This document shows positions 46,601-56,217 of a stretch of 64,000 bases of DNA, in pieces. Position 1 is the stretch's first letter, and each line of letters begins with the position of its first letter. This stretch comes from Sphingomonadaceae bacterium (GTDB lineage: Bacteria; Pseudomonadota; Alphaproteobacteria; Sphingomonadales; Sphingomonadaceae). Below the pieces are notes generated by a model. That model saw only the letters and a program-made list of their open reading frames with translations, had not been told where the DNA came from and ran no database searches. A program made the translations under genes and the position numbers. The stretch is taken from the NCBI GenBank assembly GCA_025359445.1, contig JANYGB010000044.1, positions 1 through 64,000 of the forward strand, in the 5' to 3' direction.

Positions 46601-48408
46601 AGCAGCACCGCCGGGATCAGTCCGCGCAGGGCGTTGCCAATCAGGAAGCCGCCGGAAAGGTCGGCCAGTGTCAGTTCGGCTTCGGCCGCGCGGCCTTGCG
46701 CGATCAGCGAGTGGCGCAGCACGCCGGGCAGCAGGCCGAGCGACGCAGGCGGCGTCAGCAACATACCATCGCGTTCGACGAACAGGTTGGTGAAAGTGCC
46801 TTCTGTCAGCAGCCCGTCATCGCGGATCAGCAGCGCCTCGCCAGCCCCTGCACCGCGCGCGGCGGCAAGCGCGGCTTCGTAGAAATGCCGGTCACTGCTC
46901 TTGTGGCGCAGCCGCCAGTCGCCGCTATCGACCGGTAGCGGCAGCACCGCGCAAATCACCGGCTCTGTCAGCGGAGCGGGCAGTTCGCCAAGTTCAAGGC
47001 AATAGGCCCCGCCGCGCGAGACCAGCAGTCGCAGCCTGGCGGGCGCGTCAGCCTCGAAGCATAGCGCCTGGATCGCATTGCGCACCGCGTGGCGGTCAAA
47101 CACCAACGCCAGCTCCTCGGCACTGGCCTTAATCCGTTCGAGATGCAGTTCGAGCAGCGGAACGCCTTCCTCTGGGGTGAAGCGCATCGTCTCGATCAGG
47201 TCGCCGCCCCCTGCGGCGAGCCGCACAAATCCGCCCTTGACCAGGCATTCGCGCCATTCGGTCAGTACCTCGCTATCGGCAACGATGGCCGAGCCGACGC
47301 CCAGCACCGCGCGGCCGCGCTGGTTTTCACTCGGGGTCAGCCGCAGCGTCCGGATCGCGACATTGAACGCTGCGTCGGAAGTTCCATCAGCCGTGGCCGC
47401 ATCGATCCGCCCGATCGCGCCGCAATAGGGCCCGCGCGCATCGCGTTCGGTCTGATCGATCAGCTCCATCGCGCGGATTTTGGGAGCGCCGGTGATCGAG
47501 CCGCACGGGAACAGCGCGCGCAGCATGTCGACTGCGGTGGTGGCTTCAGTGAGCTTGGCGCGCACGGTGGTGACCATCTGGTGGACCGTCGGATAAGTCT
47601 CGACCGCAAAGGCATTCTCGACCTTGACGCTGCCCGGCTCGGCCACCCGGCTAAGGTCGTTGCGCAGCAGGTCGACGATCATCAGGTTCTCGGCGCGGTC
47701 CTTGTCCGACCTTTCGAGCTCGGCCTTGAGCGCTGCGTCATCGGCCGCATCGCGCCCGCGCGGACGCGTGCCTTTCATCGGCTTGACCAGCGCCGCGCCA
47801 TCACGGCTGGCAAAGAACAATTCGGGCGAAAAACTTAACAGCCAGTGCGACCCATCGAATACCACCCCGCCATAGCCCGCGCCTGACGCTGGCCGCGCGG
47901 CGGCATACAGCGCGAGCGGATCGCCGCGATAAGATCCCGCCAATGCGAAAGTCAGGTTGGCCTGATAGATATCGCCGGCCGCGATCCGTTCCTGTAGCGC
48001 GGCAAAGGCCAGGGCATAGCCGCCCGCCGAGAGCTGCGGATCGAGCGGGCCGATTTGCGCCGGTCCCGCTGCCGCTCCGCTGGCCTGCGCGGCCAGCCAC
48101 GCGGGAACTTCGTTAGCGGCCAATTCGCGGTAGTTCTCGAACGCGCCGAACCACACCAGCGGGCCGGTCGCGCCGGTGCGGGGGGGTGCCAGTCCGGCCA
48201 GCTTCGGCTCGAGCGCCAGCCCGGCTTCATAGGCGAGGTATCCGGCCATATGCTGGCCGCCGCTTTGCAGTGCAGCGATGCGTTCAAGCGCGGGCAGCAC
48301 TTCATCCACCGTCCGCGCCACTACGACCTCGCACGGGCTTTCATAAAGCCGCGCCGGGCTGGCTCCGTCTGGCCGGGCATCGTCGAGCAGGATGAAGGGA
48401 GCGTGCAT
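46597..48408 (-). CDS. pabBC: Fused aminodeoxychorismate synthase component I and aminodeoxychorismate lyase
   Basis: A 603-residue fusion for 4-aminobenzoate (folate) synthesis. Residues about 1-360 form the chorismate-binding PabB domain: ERIAAGDIYQANLTFALAGS, SFSPELFFASRDGAALVKPMKGTRPRG in part, SDKDRAENLMIVDLLRNDL, FPCGSITGAPKIRAME. Residues about 375-600 form the PLP-fold PabC lyase, with the lysine in WRLRHKSSDRHFYEAAL and the C-terminal LLTEGTFTNLFVERDGMLLTPP. ATG 48408 is preferred over a GTG three codons upstream because GAGGTG is at the right distance. The aminotransferase gene is coupled downstream by a 4-base overlap. Confidence 0.95.
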   Translation of the reverse strand: MHAPFILLDDARPDGASPARLYESPCEVVVARTVDEVLPALERIAALQSGGQHMAGYLAYEAGLALEPKLAGLAPPRTGATGPLVWFGAFENYRELAANEVPAWLAAQASGAAAGPAQIGPLDPQLSAGGYALAFAALQERIAAGDIYQANLTFALAGSYRGDPLALYAAARPASGAGYGGVVFDGSHWLLSFSPELFFASRDGAALVKPMKGTRPRGRDAADDAALKAELERSDKDRAENLMIVDLLRNDLSRVAEPGSVKVENAFAVETYPTVHQMVTTVRAKLTEATTAVDMLRALFPCGSITGAPKIRAMELIDQTERDARGPYCGAIGRIDAATADGTSDAAFNVAIRTLRLTPSENQRGRAVLGVGSAIVADSEVLTEWRECLVKGGFVRLAAGGGDLIETMRFTPEEGVPLLELHLERIKASAEELALVFDRHAVRNAIQALCFEADAPARLRLLVSRGGAYCLELGELPAPLTEPVICAVLPLPVDSGDWRLRHKSSDRHFYEAALAAARGAGAGEALLIRDDGLLTEGTFTNLFVERDGMLLTPPASLGLLPGVLRHSLIAQGRAAEAELTLADLSGGFLIGNALRGLIPAVLL

Positions 48409-48517
48409 CGCGGGCACCTCTAGCCGCGCTTGGCAGGAGTTGCAAAAGCTGCTCGCTTGGCGGCCACGTGCGTTCTATTCGCACCCAGGCGGCAACGAGT
48501 GCAGGAGTGGTTTGCGG

Positions 48518-50092
48518 GTGGAAAATATCTACGTCGGACTGGCCGACAACGGCGAGCGCCAAACCTTGCGGCTGGGCATGGCCAATCGCCACGGCTTGGT
48601 CGCGGGCGCGACCGGCACCGGCAAGACCGTCACTCTACAGACCATCGCCGAGCAGTTTTCGTCCGACGGGGTGCCGATGTTCCTGGCTGACGTGAAGGGC
48701 GACTTGTCGGGCATCTGCATGCCCGGCAGCGACTGTTTCGCGCACGCCGATGCGATTGCGCAGCGGGTTGCCGATCTTGCCATCGCCGACTTTGCTTACC
48801 GCGATAACCCGGCGGTGTTCTGGGACTTGTATGGGGAAAAGGGCCACCCGATCCGCACGACCGTATCGGAGATGGGCCCGCTGCTGCTGTCGCGCTTGCT
48901 CGATCTCAACGAAACGCAGGAAGGCGTGCTCTCGATCGTGTTCAAATGGGCCGATGACAACCAGCTACTGTTGCTCGATTTCGGCGATTTGCAGCAGGCC
49001 CTGATCGCTTGCGCGGACCGGGCGAGCGAGTTGACCACCACGTACGGCAATATTTCGCGCGCCAGCGTTGGGACGATCCAGCGCCAATTGCTCGCCTTCG
49101 AAGGCCAGGGCGCGGACAAGTTCTTTGGCGAACCCGCGTTCGAGATCAACGACTTCTTGCGCTGCGATGCGAGCGGCAAGGGGATCATCAACATTCTTGC
49201 CGCCGACCAGCTGCTGCGCAGCCCCAAGCTTTACGCAACCTTCCTGCTGTGGCTGCTGTCCGAGCTGTTCGAAGCGCTGCCCGAGCTGGGCGATCCCGAA
49301 AAACCCCGGTTAGTGTTCTTTTTTGATGAAGCGCATCTGTTGTTTGACGACGCCCCGCAGGCGCTGTTCGACAAAGTCGAGCAAGTGGTGCGGCTGATCC
49401 GCTCCAAAGGGGTAGGGGTCTATTTCATCACTCAGAACCCGGTCGACATCCCCGAAAAGATCGCCGGGCAACTCGGCAATCGCGTGCAGCACGCCTTGCG
49501 CGCATTCACCCCGCGCGATCAGCGTGCGATCCGCGCCATGGCCGATACGTTCCGGATCAATCCTGCGCTCGATGTCGCGGCGGTGATTACCCAGCTCAAG
49601 GTCGGCGAGGCGCTGGTTTCGATGCTCGACGATGATGGCGCGCCGACGGTGGTCCAGCGCACCCTGATTGCGCCGCCGCGTTCAAGGCTTGGTCCGGTGA
49701 CCGAGCAGGAGCGCGCAATCATCCAGTCGGCCAGCCCGTTCGGCGACAAATACGATACCCCGGTCAACCGCGAGAGTGCCGCCGAGGTGCTCGCGCAGAA
49801 GGCCCATGATGCAGTGGCAGCGGCGGGGGTGGTCGATATTCAGGGTCCGGCGGTCCAGCGGGCGCAGCCGCGCGCGACCCCCAGCATGTGGGAGCGCGCG
49901 GGCAAGGCGGCCTTCGGCGCGGCGGCGGCCTCGGCTGGGACCATGGTGGCGCGGCGTATGATCGGGCGGCGCTCGACCGCGAAGATCGGCGCCTCGGCGG
50001 CAAGCGCGGCGGCCGGCGCAATCGGCACCGCGCTTGGTGGGGCCATGCTGGGCCGGTTCGCGCGCGGATTGCTGGGCGGGTTGTTGCGGTAA
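48518..50092 (+). CDS. HerA-type ATPase, DUF853 family
   Basis: A 524-residue RecA-like NTPase. Walker A is ATGTGKTVTLQTIAEQ and Walker B is LVFFFDEAHLLFDD, with motifs QNPVDIPEKIAGQLGNRVQHA and LRAFTPRDQRAIRAMADTFR. The N-terminus VENIYVGLADNGERQTLRL is the family start; GTG 48518 is chosen with AGGAG about 10 bases upstream. The last 80 residues are Ala/Gly-rich and hydrophobic (AASAAAGAIGTALGGAMLGRF), suggesting membrane association. Family role is uncertain, often called a putative DNA-translocating or helicase ATPase. It is divergent from the pab fusion. Confidence 0.88.
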   Translation: MENIYVGLADNGERQTLRLGMANRHGLVAGATGTGKTVTLQTIAEQFSSDGVPMFLADVKGDLSGICMPGSDCFAHADAIAQRVADLAIADFAYRDNPAVFWDLYGEKGHPIRTTVSEMGPLLLSRLLDLNETQEGVLSIVFKWADDNQLLLLDFGDLQQALIACADRASELTTTYGNISRASVGTIQRQLLAFEGQGADKFFGEPAFEINDFLRCDASGKGIINILAADQLLRSPKLYATFLLWLLSELFEALPELGDPEKPRLVFFFDEAHLLFDDAPQALFDKVEQVVRLIRSKGVGVYFITQNPVDIPEKIAGQLGNRVQHALRAFTPRDQRAIRAMADTFRINPALDVAAVITQLKVGEALVSMLDDDGAPTVVQRTLIAPPRSRLGPVTEQERAIIQSASPFGDKYDTPVNRESAAEVLAQKAHDAVAAAGVVDIQGPAVQRAQPRATPSMWERAGKAAFGAAAASAGTMVARRMIGRRSTAKIGASAASAAAGAIGTALGGAMLGRFARGLLGGLLR

Positions 50093-50197
50093 CCCGTCAC
50101 TGGTCGGGTGCAGTCTGCGCTTGGTCGAACCTTAGGCTCATTACGGCCGGGTTTGGGCTGTGAGGCCATAAAACATAAGGTTGCCACCGGAGTACTC

Positions 50198-52858
50198 ATG
50201 CGCACATTACTGCTTGCCGCCACTTGCTTGTCATTCGCGCTGTCTGCGCCGCTGCTGGGCGATGCCCCTGCGCTCGATCCTGCCGCCGCAATCGCGCCCA
50301 TTCCGCTCGGCAAGCTGACCGATGCAGTGCGCCCGGTGGCTTACCGGCTCGACCTGATGGTCGATCCCGCGCGCGATGATTTTTCCGGTCACGTCGAAAT
50401 CGACACCACGCTGAAGGCGCCGAGCAGCTACGTCGATCTCCACGGCCGCGGGCTCAAAATGAGCAAGGCTGTGGCCATGGCCGGCGGGCAGACCTTTACC
50501 GGACAGTGGCACGAAATCGAAGCCAGCGGGGTCGCGCGGCTGGTGTTTGATCGCGCCTTGCCTGCCGGTCCGGTGACGTTCAGCTTCGATTATCAAGCCC
50601 CGTTCGGGAGCGGCCCGGCGGGCTTGTTCCACGTCAAGGTCGGCGATGAGTGGTACAGCTGGTCCCAGTTTGAATCGATTGATGCCCGCGCGGCCTATCC
50701 CGGTTTCGATGAACCCGGCTTCAAGGTGCCGTTTACGGTGACACTGCGGACCAAGCCGGGCCAGATGGCGGTGAGTAATGCGCCCGAGGTCTCGGTGACC
50801 ACCGAGAATGGTCTGGCGGTGCACCGCTTTGCGCCCACATTGCCGCTGCCAACCTATCTGGTGGCGATGATGGTCGGGCCGTTTGTGGCGATCGAAGGCG
50901 CGGTTCCCGCCACCCCGCAGCGCGCCAAGCCGCTGCCGGTGCGGATCATCACGACCAAGGAAAATGCCGGGAAGACCGCTTTCGCGCTGGACGGCACCAA
51001 GGGCATTGTCACGCATCTCGAGCGGTATTTCAATCAAGCGTTCCCCTATCCCAAGCTCGACCAGATCACCTCGCCGATCATGCCGGGTGCGATGGAAAAC
51101 GCCGGGGCCGATCTGTACGCCGATCCGATCCTGGTGCTCGATGATGCGGCCAGCACCGGCCACAAGCGCACTTTCGGCATGGTGGTTTCGCACGAGTTGT
51201 CGCACCAGTGGTTCGGCGATCTTGTCACCCCTGCCTGGTGGGACGATATCTGGCTGAACGAAAGCTTTGCCAATTGGATGGGCTTTCGTATCGGCAATGA
51301 ATGGCGGCCCGAGCTTAACATCAAGGCGGGCGCGCTCGCCGAAGGGTTCACCGCGATGCGCACCGATGCGCTGGTTGCCGGGCGCGCAATCCATCAGCCA
51401 ATCCCGACCAATGCCCAGATCGACGAGGCGTTCGATTCAATCACATACGGCAAAGGTGGTCACGTCGTGGCGATGATCGCGGGTTATATGGGTGACGACA
51501 AGTTCCGCGCCGGGGTGCGCAGCTACATGGCGGCGCATCTTTATGGTAACGCCACCAGCACCGATTTCTTTGCGGCAATGGCGCAGGTTTCGGGGGATCT
51601 GCGCATCGTCCCCGCGATGCAGAGCTTCACCGACCAGCAAGGCGTGCCCTTGGTCACATTCACCCCCGGGCCCAAGGGCAGTTTCCGGGTGACGCAGAGC
51701 CGTTATGCGATGCTCGGGGCCAATGCTCCCGCTGAGCATTGGGGCGTGCCGCTGTGTGTGCGCCGAGCTGCGGGGGTGAAGCAATGCCAGTTGCTGGCGG
51801 CGACCACCGGCACGGTAACCTTGCGCGGCTCTGGCCCGATTATCCCGAATGTTGGCGGCACTGGTTATTACCGGTTTGAACTGCCGGCGCGCGATTGGGA
51901 CCAACTGATCGCGATCGCCGGACAATTGCCGGGGGGAGAGGCGCAGGCATTGGCCGATTCTCTTTATGCCAGCTTCCGGGCCGGGCGCGCGAGCCCCGAC
52001 CAGTTGATCGCCGGCGCGCAGCAACTGACGCTCAATCCAGATAGTTACGCCAGCAAGGCGGGGATGGATACGCTTGAAATCCTCGCCAACGCTGGGATCT
52101 TCTCGCCCGCAGGCGAGGCCGGGTACCGCCATCTGATCGAACGGATCTACCGTCCCAAGCTCAAAGCGATGGGCTTTACCCCGCGCACCGCCGCTTACGC
52201 CGGTGAGGACCCCGAAAAATCGCAACAGCGCGAACAGACGGTGGAACAGCTGGCGCTGACCGCGCGTGACCCCGTGCTGCGCGGCCAGCTTGGCAGCGCC
52301 GGGCGGGCGTACCTTGCGGGCGATAGCGCAGCGCTTGATCCGGCCTGGTTCGGCGCAGCCTTCTCCGTCATTCTCGATGAGGATGGGCTTGCTGGCGCCA
52401 AGAAGCTCGCCGAGCGGGGCCTGGCGTCGCAAGATCCGCTGCTACGACCGGCCGCGCTGTATTCGGTGGCCGGCTCGGGCAATCCCGACATCGCCAACTG
52501 GGTGCTGAGCAGTTTCAGCGATGCGCGGCTGCGGCGCAGCGAGCGGCTCGGCTTGGTCCGCGCGGTAATCTCCGAGAAAGGCACCCGCGACATGGGCTTT
52601 GAATGGCTCAAGGTGCACTTTGACGAACTGGCGAACGGCGGCGGCGGAATCTTTTTCACCGCCGGATTGCCGCGCACCGTGGGCGGATATTGCTCAGCGG
52701 CGCGCGCCGATGAAATCGCCGCGCTGCTCGGGCCGCGACTGGCAGGCAAGACCGGGTCGCTGGAACTCGCCCGGACGATCGAACGGGTGCGCAGCTGCGG
52801 CGTGTTGAAGGACGCGCGCAGCGCGGAGCTTTCGGCGGCGTTGGCGAAATTTACCTGA
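50198..52858 (+). CDS. M1 family metallopeptidase (aminopeptidase N-like)
   Basis: An 886-residue exported zinc aminopeptidase. The signal peptide is MRTLLLAATCLSFALSAPLL. The exopeptidase motif is GAMENAG (297-303), and the zinc site HELSHQWFGDL (332-342) with the third ligand E355 in LNESFANWMGF is intact. The rest is the usual beta-sandwich plus long alpha-helical ERAP1-like C-terminal domain. It probably degrades peptides in the periplasm. ATG 50198 gives the signal peptide. It is convergent with the sensor kinase gene, with 9 bases between. Confidence 0.94.
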   Translation: MRTLLLAATCLSFALSAPLLGDAPALDPAAAIAPIPLGKLTDAVRPVAYRLDLMVDPARDDFSGHVEIDTTLKAPSSYVDLHGRGLKMSKAVAMAGGQTFTGQWHEIEASGVARLVFDRALPAGPVTFSFDYQAPFGSGPAGLFHVKVGDEWYSWSQFESIDARAAYPGFDEPGFKVPFTVTLRTKPGQMAVSNAPEVSVTTENGLAVHRFAPTLPLPTYLVAMMVGPFVAIEGAVPATPQRAKPLPVRIITTKENAGKTAFALDGTKGIVTHLERYFNQAFPYPKLDQITSPIMPGAMENAGADLYADPILVLDDAASTGHKRTFGMVVSHELSHQWFGDLVTPAWWDDIWLNESFANWMGFRIGNEWRPELNIKAGALAEGFTAMRTDALVAGRAIHQPIPTNAQIDEAFDSITYGKGGHVVAMIAGYMGDDKFRAGVRSYMAAHLYGNATSTDFFAAMAQVSGDLRIVPAMQSFTDQQGVPLVTFTPGPKGSFRVTQSRYAMLGANAPAEHWGVPLCVRRAAGVKQCQLLAATTGTVTLRGSGPIIPNVGGTGYYRFELPARDWDQLIAIAGQLPGGEAQALADSLYASFRAGRASPDQLIAGAQQLTLNPDSYASKAGMDTLEILANAGIFSPAGEAGYRHLIERIYRPKLKAMGFTPRTAAYAGEDPEKSQQREQTVEQLALTARDPVLRGQLGSAGRAYLAGDSAALDPAWFGAAFSVILDEDGLAGAKKLAERGLASQDPLLRPAALYSVAGSGNPDIANWVLSSFSDARLRRSERLGLVRAVISEKGTRDMGFEWLKVHFDELANGGGGIFFTAGLPRTVGGYCSAARADEIAALLGPRLAGKTGSLELARTIERVRSCGVLKDARSAELSAALAKFT

Positions 52859-52867
52859 GCGCCGAAT

Positions 52868-54277
52868 TCACTTAAGGGGAAGCCTCAGCTCGGCGGTCAG
52901 GCCATTAACCTGGCCGTCTGCGCCGCTACGGTTGACCAGCTTGAGCATGCCGCCGTGCTGGTCGGCGATGGCGCGGGCGAGGGTCAACCCCAGCCCGGCG
53001 CCGCCGGTGCCGCTGTTGCGCGACGGGTCGCCGCGGGTGAACGGCTCGAGCATCCGGGCGATCTGATCGGCAGGGATCCCGGGGCCGTCGTCCTCGATCC
53101 GGATCACGGCGCAGGCCCCTTCGCGCGCAAGAGTAATGCGGGCTTCCTTGCCGTAGCGCAGCGCATTGACCGTGAGGTTGCGCACCGCACGGCGCAGCCA
53201 GGTGGCGCGCAGCGGCAGCACGATCCGCTCGCTCGCCGGGGCAAAGGTTACCGGCTCACCCATGTCCTCGAATTCTTCGGCGACTTGCCCGACCAGCGCG
53301 CCCAGTTCGGCTGGCTCCAACGGATCGCTCGGCCGGCCAACCCGGGCAAGCGAAAGGATATCGTCGAGCGAGCGGGTTATATCTTCGATCGTGCGGGCCA
53401 TCTTGGCGCGTTCGGTATCGTCCTCGACGCTCTCGATCCGGACCCGCAGCGCTGCCAGCGGGGTCTTGAGATCATGCCCGATCGCGCCGAGCATCACGTC
53501 CTTTTCATCGAGCATCGCCGATAATCGCGCTTCCATTGCATTGTGCGCGGTGATCAGGCGGCGCAAATCATCGGGGCCGCGCGGTGCGAGCGGGCCATCG
53601 GCATCCTGCTTGGCGGCGAACCGTTCGAGCCGGGAGGTCAGCGCGGCCAGCGGCTTGGTGATCTGGCCGAGGATCAGCGCGATCGCGCCGAACAACAGCG
53701 CGAAAAGGAGCAGCGTCTGCCCCATCAGCGTGACCAGCAGTCCCCGGTCGGTCGGCGGGATTGGCAACCGCACCACAATCCAGCCGCCGCCCTGCGCCAA
53801 CTCAACCCCCGCGATCATCACTTCGCGCGGCACCGGGGGGGCGTGTTGCCCCAGCACTTGCGCGCGCCGCGCGGCGCGGCGGGCCAGGCGCACGTCGCCC
53901 GTGGCCGGGCGGCGCAGCACCACCACCTGCATCGCGGCAACACCCTGTCCGGCTAGTATTTCGCGCAGTTCGGCTTCAGCCTTGGGGCTGCGCAAATCGC
54001 CCGGTTGCAGCGGCGCGGCGGGCATGTGCTCGACCTGCAATTGCCGCGCGGCATCATAGGATCCGGCGGGGTGCGGACCCAGCATCGCCTCATCGTGATT
54101 GGCCGCGAACAGCCGCATCGCCGCACCGTGAACCAAGGCGGCTTCGCGCCGCTCGGTCTGTGCGCGGTACAGCAAGACTGCGCTGATACCTTGGGCAAGC
54201 AGCAGCGCTACTGCCACTGCCAGCAGCAATTGGCCGCGCAGACTGCGCGGCAGCAGCCGAGCCAAGGCGCGCGGCAT
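52868..54277 (-). CDS. Sensor histidine kinase
   Basis: A 469-residue transmembrane kinase. TM1 is residues about 15-36, a periplasmic sensor of some 140 residues follows, and TM2 is about 180-205 (LLVTLMGQTLLLFALLFGAIALI). HAMP then leads to the H-box IGHDLKTPLAALR with phospho-accepting H268. The N-box (LTVNALRYGKEARITLA) and G-boxes (DDGPGIPADQ, GTGGAGLGLTLARAIADQHGG) complete the catalytic domain. It overlaps the response-regulator gene by ATGA. The sensor region has several Pro and His residues but no known domain. The signal is unknown. Confidence 0.94.
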   Translation of the reverse strand: MPRALARLLPRSLRGQLLLAVAVALLLAQGISAVLLYRAQTERREAALVHGAAMRLFAANHDEAMLGPHPAGSYDAARQLQVEHMPAAPLQPGDLRSPKAEAELREILAGQGVAAMQVVVLRRPATGDVRLARRAARRAQVLGQHAPPVPREVMIAGVELAQGGGWIVVRLPIPPTDRGLLVTLMGQTLLLFALLFGAIALILGQITKPLAALTSRLERFAAKQDADGPLAPRGPDDLRRLITAHNAMEARLSAMLDEKDVMLGAIGHDLKTPLAALRVRIESVEDDTERAKMARTIEDITRSLDDILSLARVGRPSDPLEPAELGALVGQVAEEFEDMGEPVTFAPASERIVLPLRATWLRRAVRNLTVNALRYGKEARITLAREGACAVIRIEDDGPGIPADQIARMLEPFTRGDPSRNSGTGGAGLGLTLARAIADQHGGMLKLVNRSGADGQVNGLTAELRLPLK

Positions 54278-55005
54278 CAGGAAGCGCGGACCCGGAGCAC
54301 ATCAGCAGCGAGCATGTAGCCGCCGCCCCAGACGGTCTGGATCAGCACCGGGTTGCGATTATCGGTTTCGATTTTGCGGCGCAGACGGCTGACCTGGTTA
54401 TCGACCGCGCGGTCGAACAGATGCGCCTCGCGGCCCTGCACCAAGTCGAGCAGCCGGTCGCGGTCCAGCACCAGGCGCGGGTGTTCGAGGAATGCCAGCA
54501 GCAAGCGGAACTCGGCCGAGGAGATCGAGACCATCGCGCCCTCGGGATCGGTCAGGCGGCGCTTGAGCGGATCGAGCCGCCAACCTTCGAATTCGAACAG
54601 TTCGTCATCGGCGATCGGAGCGGCACCTTTGGCGCTGCGGCGCAGTACCGAGCGGATCCGCGCGACCAGCTCGCGCGGTTCGAACGGTTTGACCACGTAA
54701 TCGTCGGCGCCGATCTCAAGCCCGACGATCCGGTCAGTGGCCTCGCCGCGCGCGGTCAGAAAAATGGTCGGTATTGCGTGAGTTTCAGTCAGGTGGCGGC
54801 ACAGCGACAGCCCGTCCTCGCCCGGCATCATAATGTCGAGCAGGACCAGTTCGACTTGCTCGGTTTTGAGCACCGCGCGCGCCTGCGCCGCGCTGTTAGC
54901 CTGGACAACGCTGAACCCCTGGCGGACAAGATAGTCGGCCAGGGGTTCGCGCAGGGCTGCTTCGTCATCGACCAGAAGCAAGCGGGTGGTGGCAGCCTGA
55001 TCCAT
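54277..55005 (-). CDS. OmpR-type response regulator
   Basis: A 242-residue regulator with receiver and winged-helix domains. The receiver has D13/D14, phospho-acceptor D57 in ELVLLDIMMPGEDG, and K106 in VVKPFEPREL. The C-terminal domain shows STAEFRLLLAFLEHPRLVLDRDRLLDLVQG and the recognition region VDNQVSRLRRKIETD. It is the partner of the overlapping kinase. The EF-hand gene ends 21 bases before its start, so the three genes probably share a transcript. Confidence 0.95.
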   Translation of the reverse strand: MDQAATTRLLLVDDEAALREPLADYLVRQGFSVVQANSAAQARAVLKTEQVELVLLDIMMPGEDGLSLCRHLTETHAIPTIFLTARGEATDRIVGLEIGADDYVVKPFEPRELVARIRSVLRRSAKGAAPIADDELFEFEGWRLDPLKRRLTDPEGAMVSISSAEFRLLLAFLEHPRLVLDRDRLLDLVQGREAHLFDRAVDNQVSRLRRKIETDNRNPVLIQTVWGGGYMLAADVLRVRAS

Positions 55006-55026
55006 TCAAGGTTTGCCGGTCTTGGC

Positions 55027-55635
55027 TCAGTTGGCCGGCGGCGGGGGCGGCATATCGCCCATCGGCCCGTCGCCCATCTGGTGGTCGCGATTGTTGCCGC
55101 CGTGGCGCATGCCGCTCATTTTTTCACGCGCGGCCTTGCGTTCGGCCTGGGTCACCTGGCCATCGTGGTTGGCGTCCATCATGGCGAAGTGCTGCGAGTG
55201 CGCGGCCAGAAATTCATCGCGGCTGACTGCACCATCCTTGTTGGTATCGGCCATCTTCAGCATCATCATGCCGCCGTGACCGCCAGCTGAACCGCCTTCA
55301 CGGCCGCCGCGATGCTTTCCTTGGCCGGCCGCTTCATCGCCGCCGGGACCGCGCTGATGCGCTGCCATGACTTCATCGCGCGACAATGCGTCATCGTGAT
55401 TGGCATCGGCCCGGTCGAACATCTGGCCTTCGTGCGCTGCCCGGTCGGCGGCATCGAGTTTGCCGTCGTGGTTGACGTCCAGCTTGTCGAACATAGCAGC
55501 GCCTTTGGCCTGAAATTCGGCCTTGGTCATGGTCTTGTCGCCCAGCGGATCGCCGCCGGGCATGCCGTCTTGCGCGTAAGCCGCGCCGGCGAGGCCGAGG
55601 GCCAGCGCCGACAGGCCGATCAGTGTCTTCTTCAT
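55027..55635 (-). CDS. Exported EF-hand protein, upstream of a two-component system
   Basis: A 202-residue protein with a signal peptide (MKKTLIGLSALALGLAGAAYA). Its four calcium-binding loops are DVNHDGKLDAAD (53-64), DANHDDALSRDE (77-88), DTNKDGAVSRDE (130-141) and DANHDGQVTQAE (154-165). Each has the DxDxDG-type pattern with a final acidic residue. The region between pairs 2 and 3 and the tail are Gly/His/Met-rich (GGMMMLKMAD, MGDMPPPPPAN), suggesting possible metal binding as well. CAGGAGAAG precedes the ATG. Co-directional with the sensor and regulator, it may be controlled by, or report to, that system. Confidence 0.88.
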   Translation of the reverse strand: MKKTLIGLSALALGLAGAAYAQDGMPGGDPLGDKTMTKAEFQAKGAAMFDKLDVNHDGKLDAADRAAHEGQMFDRADANHDDALSRDEVMAAHQRGPGGDEAAGQGKHRGGREGGSAGGHGGMMMLKMADTNKDGAVSRDEFLAAHSQHFAMMDANHDGQVTQAERKAAREKMSGMRHGGNNRDHQMGDGPMGDMPPPPPAN

Positions 55636-55814
55636 GCGAACTTCTCCTGTGTCCCGGATATGGTGAAGCCGCGCGGTCTGACGGGGAGGGAGACAGCAGC
55701 ACCGCGCGGCTTCCATGTCCGCTTCTAGGACCATGGTGTCGCACCCTTATGCCGCATTGGGCGTGAATTGTCGTCATTTGTCGCAGGATCGCAGCTGCGT
55801 TCACCTGCGCGTTA

Positions 55815-56213
55815 TCAGCGCGGACGATGCGTCGTCCCAAGTCCGGCGGTGATGAACAACGTGGTCGCTGTGCCCACAACATCCGCAGTGTGCCAAACGC
55901 CGGGCGGATTGATCGCATATTCACCAGCACCGAGCGTGATCTGATGCGTGTCGCCGCCGGGAAATTCCTGATGAAGCGTTATTTCCCCCGACAAGCATAG
56001 CACCACTTCATCGCCCGCCGGGTGCAATTCCCAACTGGTCCAGTCTTCGGTGAAGGTGTGGGTCGTGACCAGCCGCCCTTCGGCCCCGTCGGCGCAGACG
56101 CGCTCTGAATAAGCTTCGTACCAGTCCATCGCGCCAGTGAATTCGGGCTGCGGCACTGCAGCTGCACCCAGGCCAAGGTGCAGCGGAAATCGCGCGATGG
56201 AAATGCCTGCCAT
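55815..56213 (-). CDS. Cupin domain protein
   Basis: A 132-residue single-cupin protein. The conserved barrel shows WTSWELHPAGDEVVLCLSGEITLHQ, LGAGEYAINPPGVWHTADV, with the His/Glu metal-ligand positions partly kept (ELHP, GVWH). ATG 56213 lies 4 bases after the upstream VOC stop, so the two may be co-translated. A longer in-frame extension upstream overlaps the VOC gene and lacks similarity. The substrate or ligand is unknown. Confidence 0.82.
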   Translation of the reverse strand: MAGISIARFPLHLGLGAAAVPQPEFTGAMDWYEAYSERVCADGAEGRLVTTHTFTEDWTSWELHPAGDEVVLCLSGEITLHQEFPGGDTHQITLGAGEYAINPPGVWHTADVVGTATTLFITAGLGTTHRPR

Positions 56214-56217
56214 TCGC

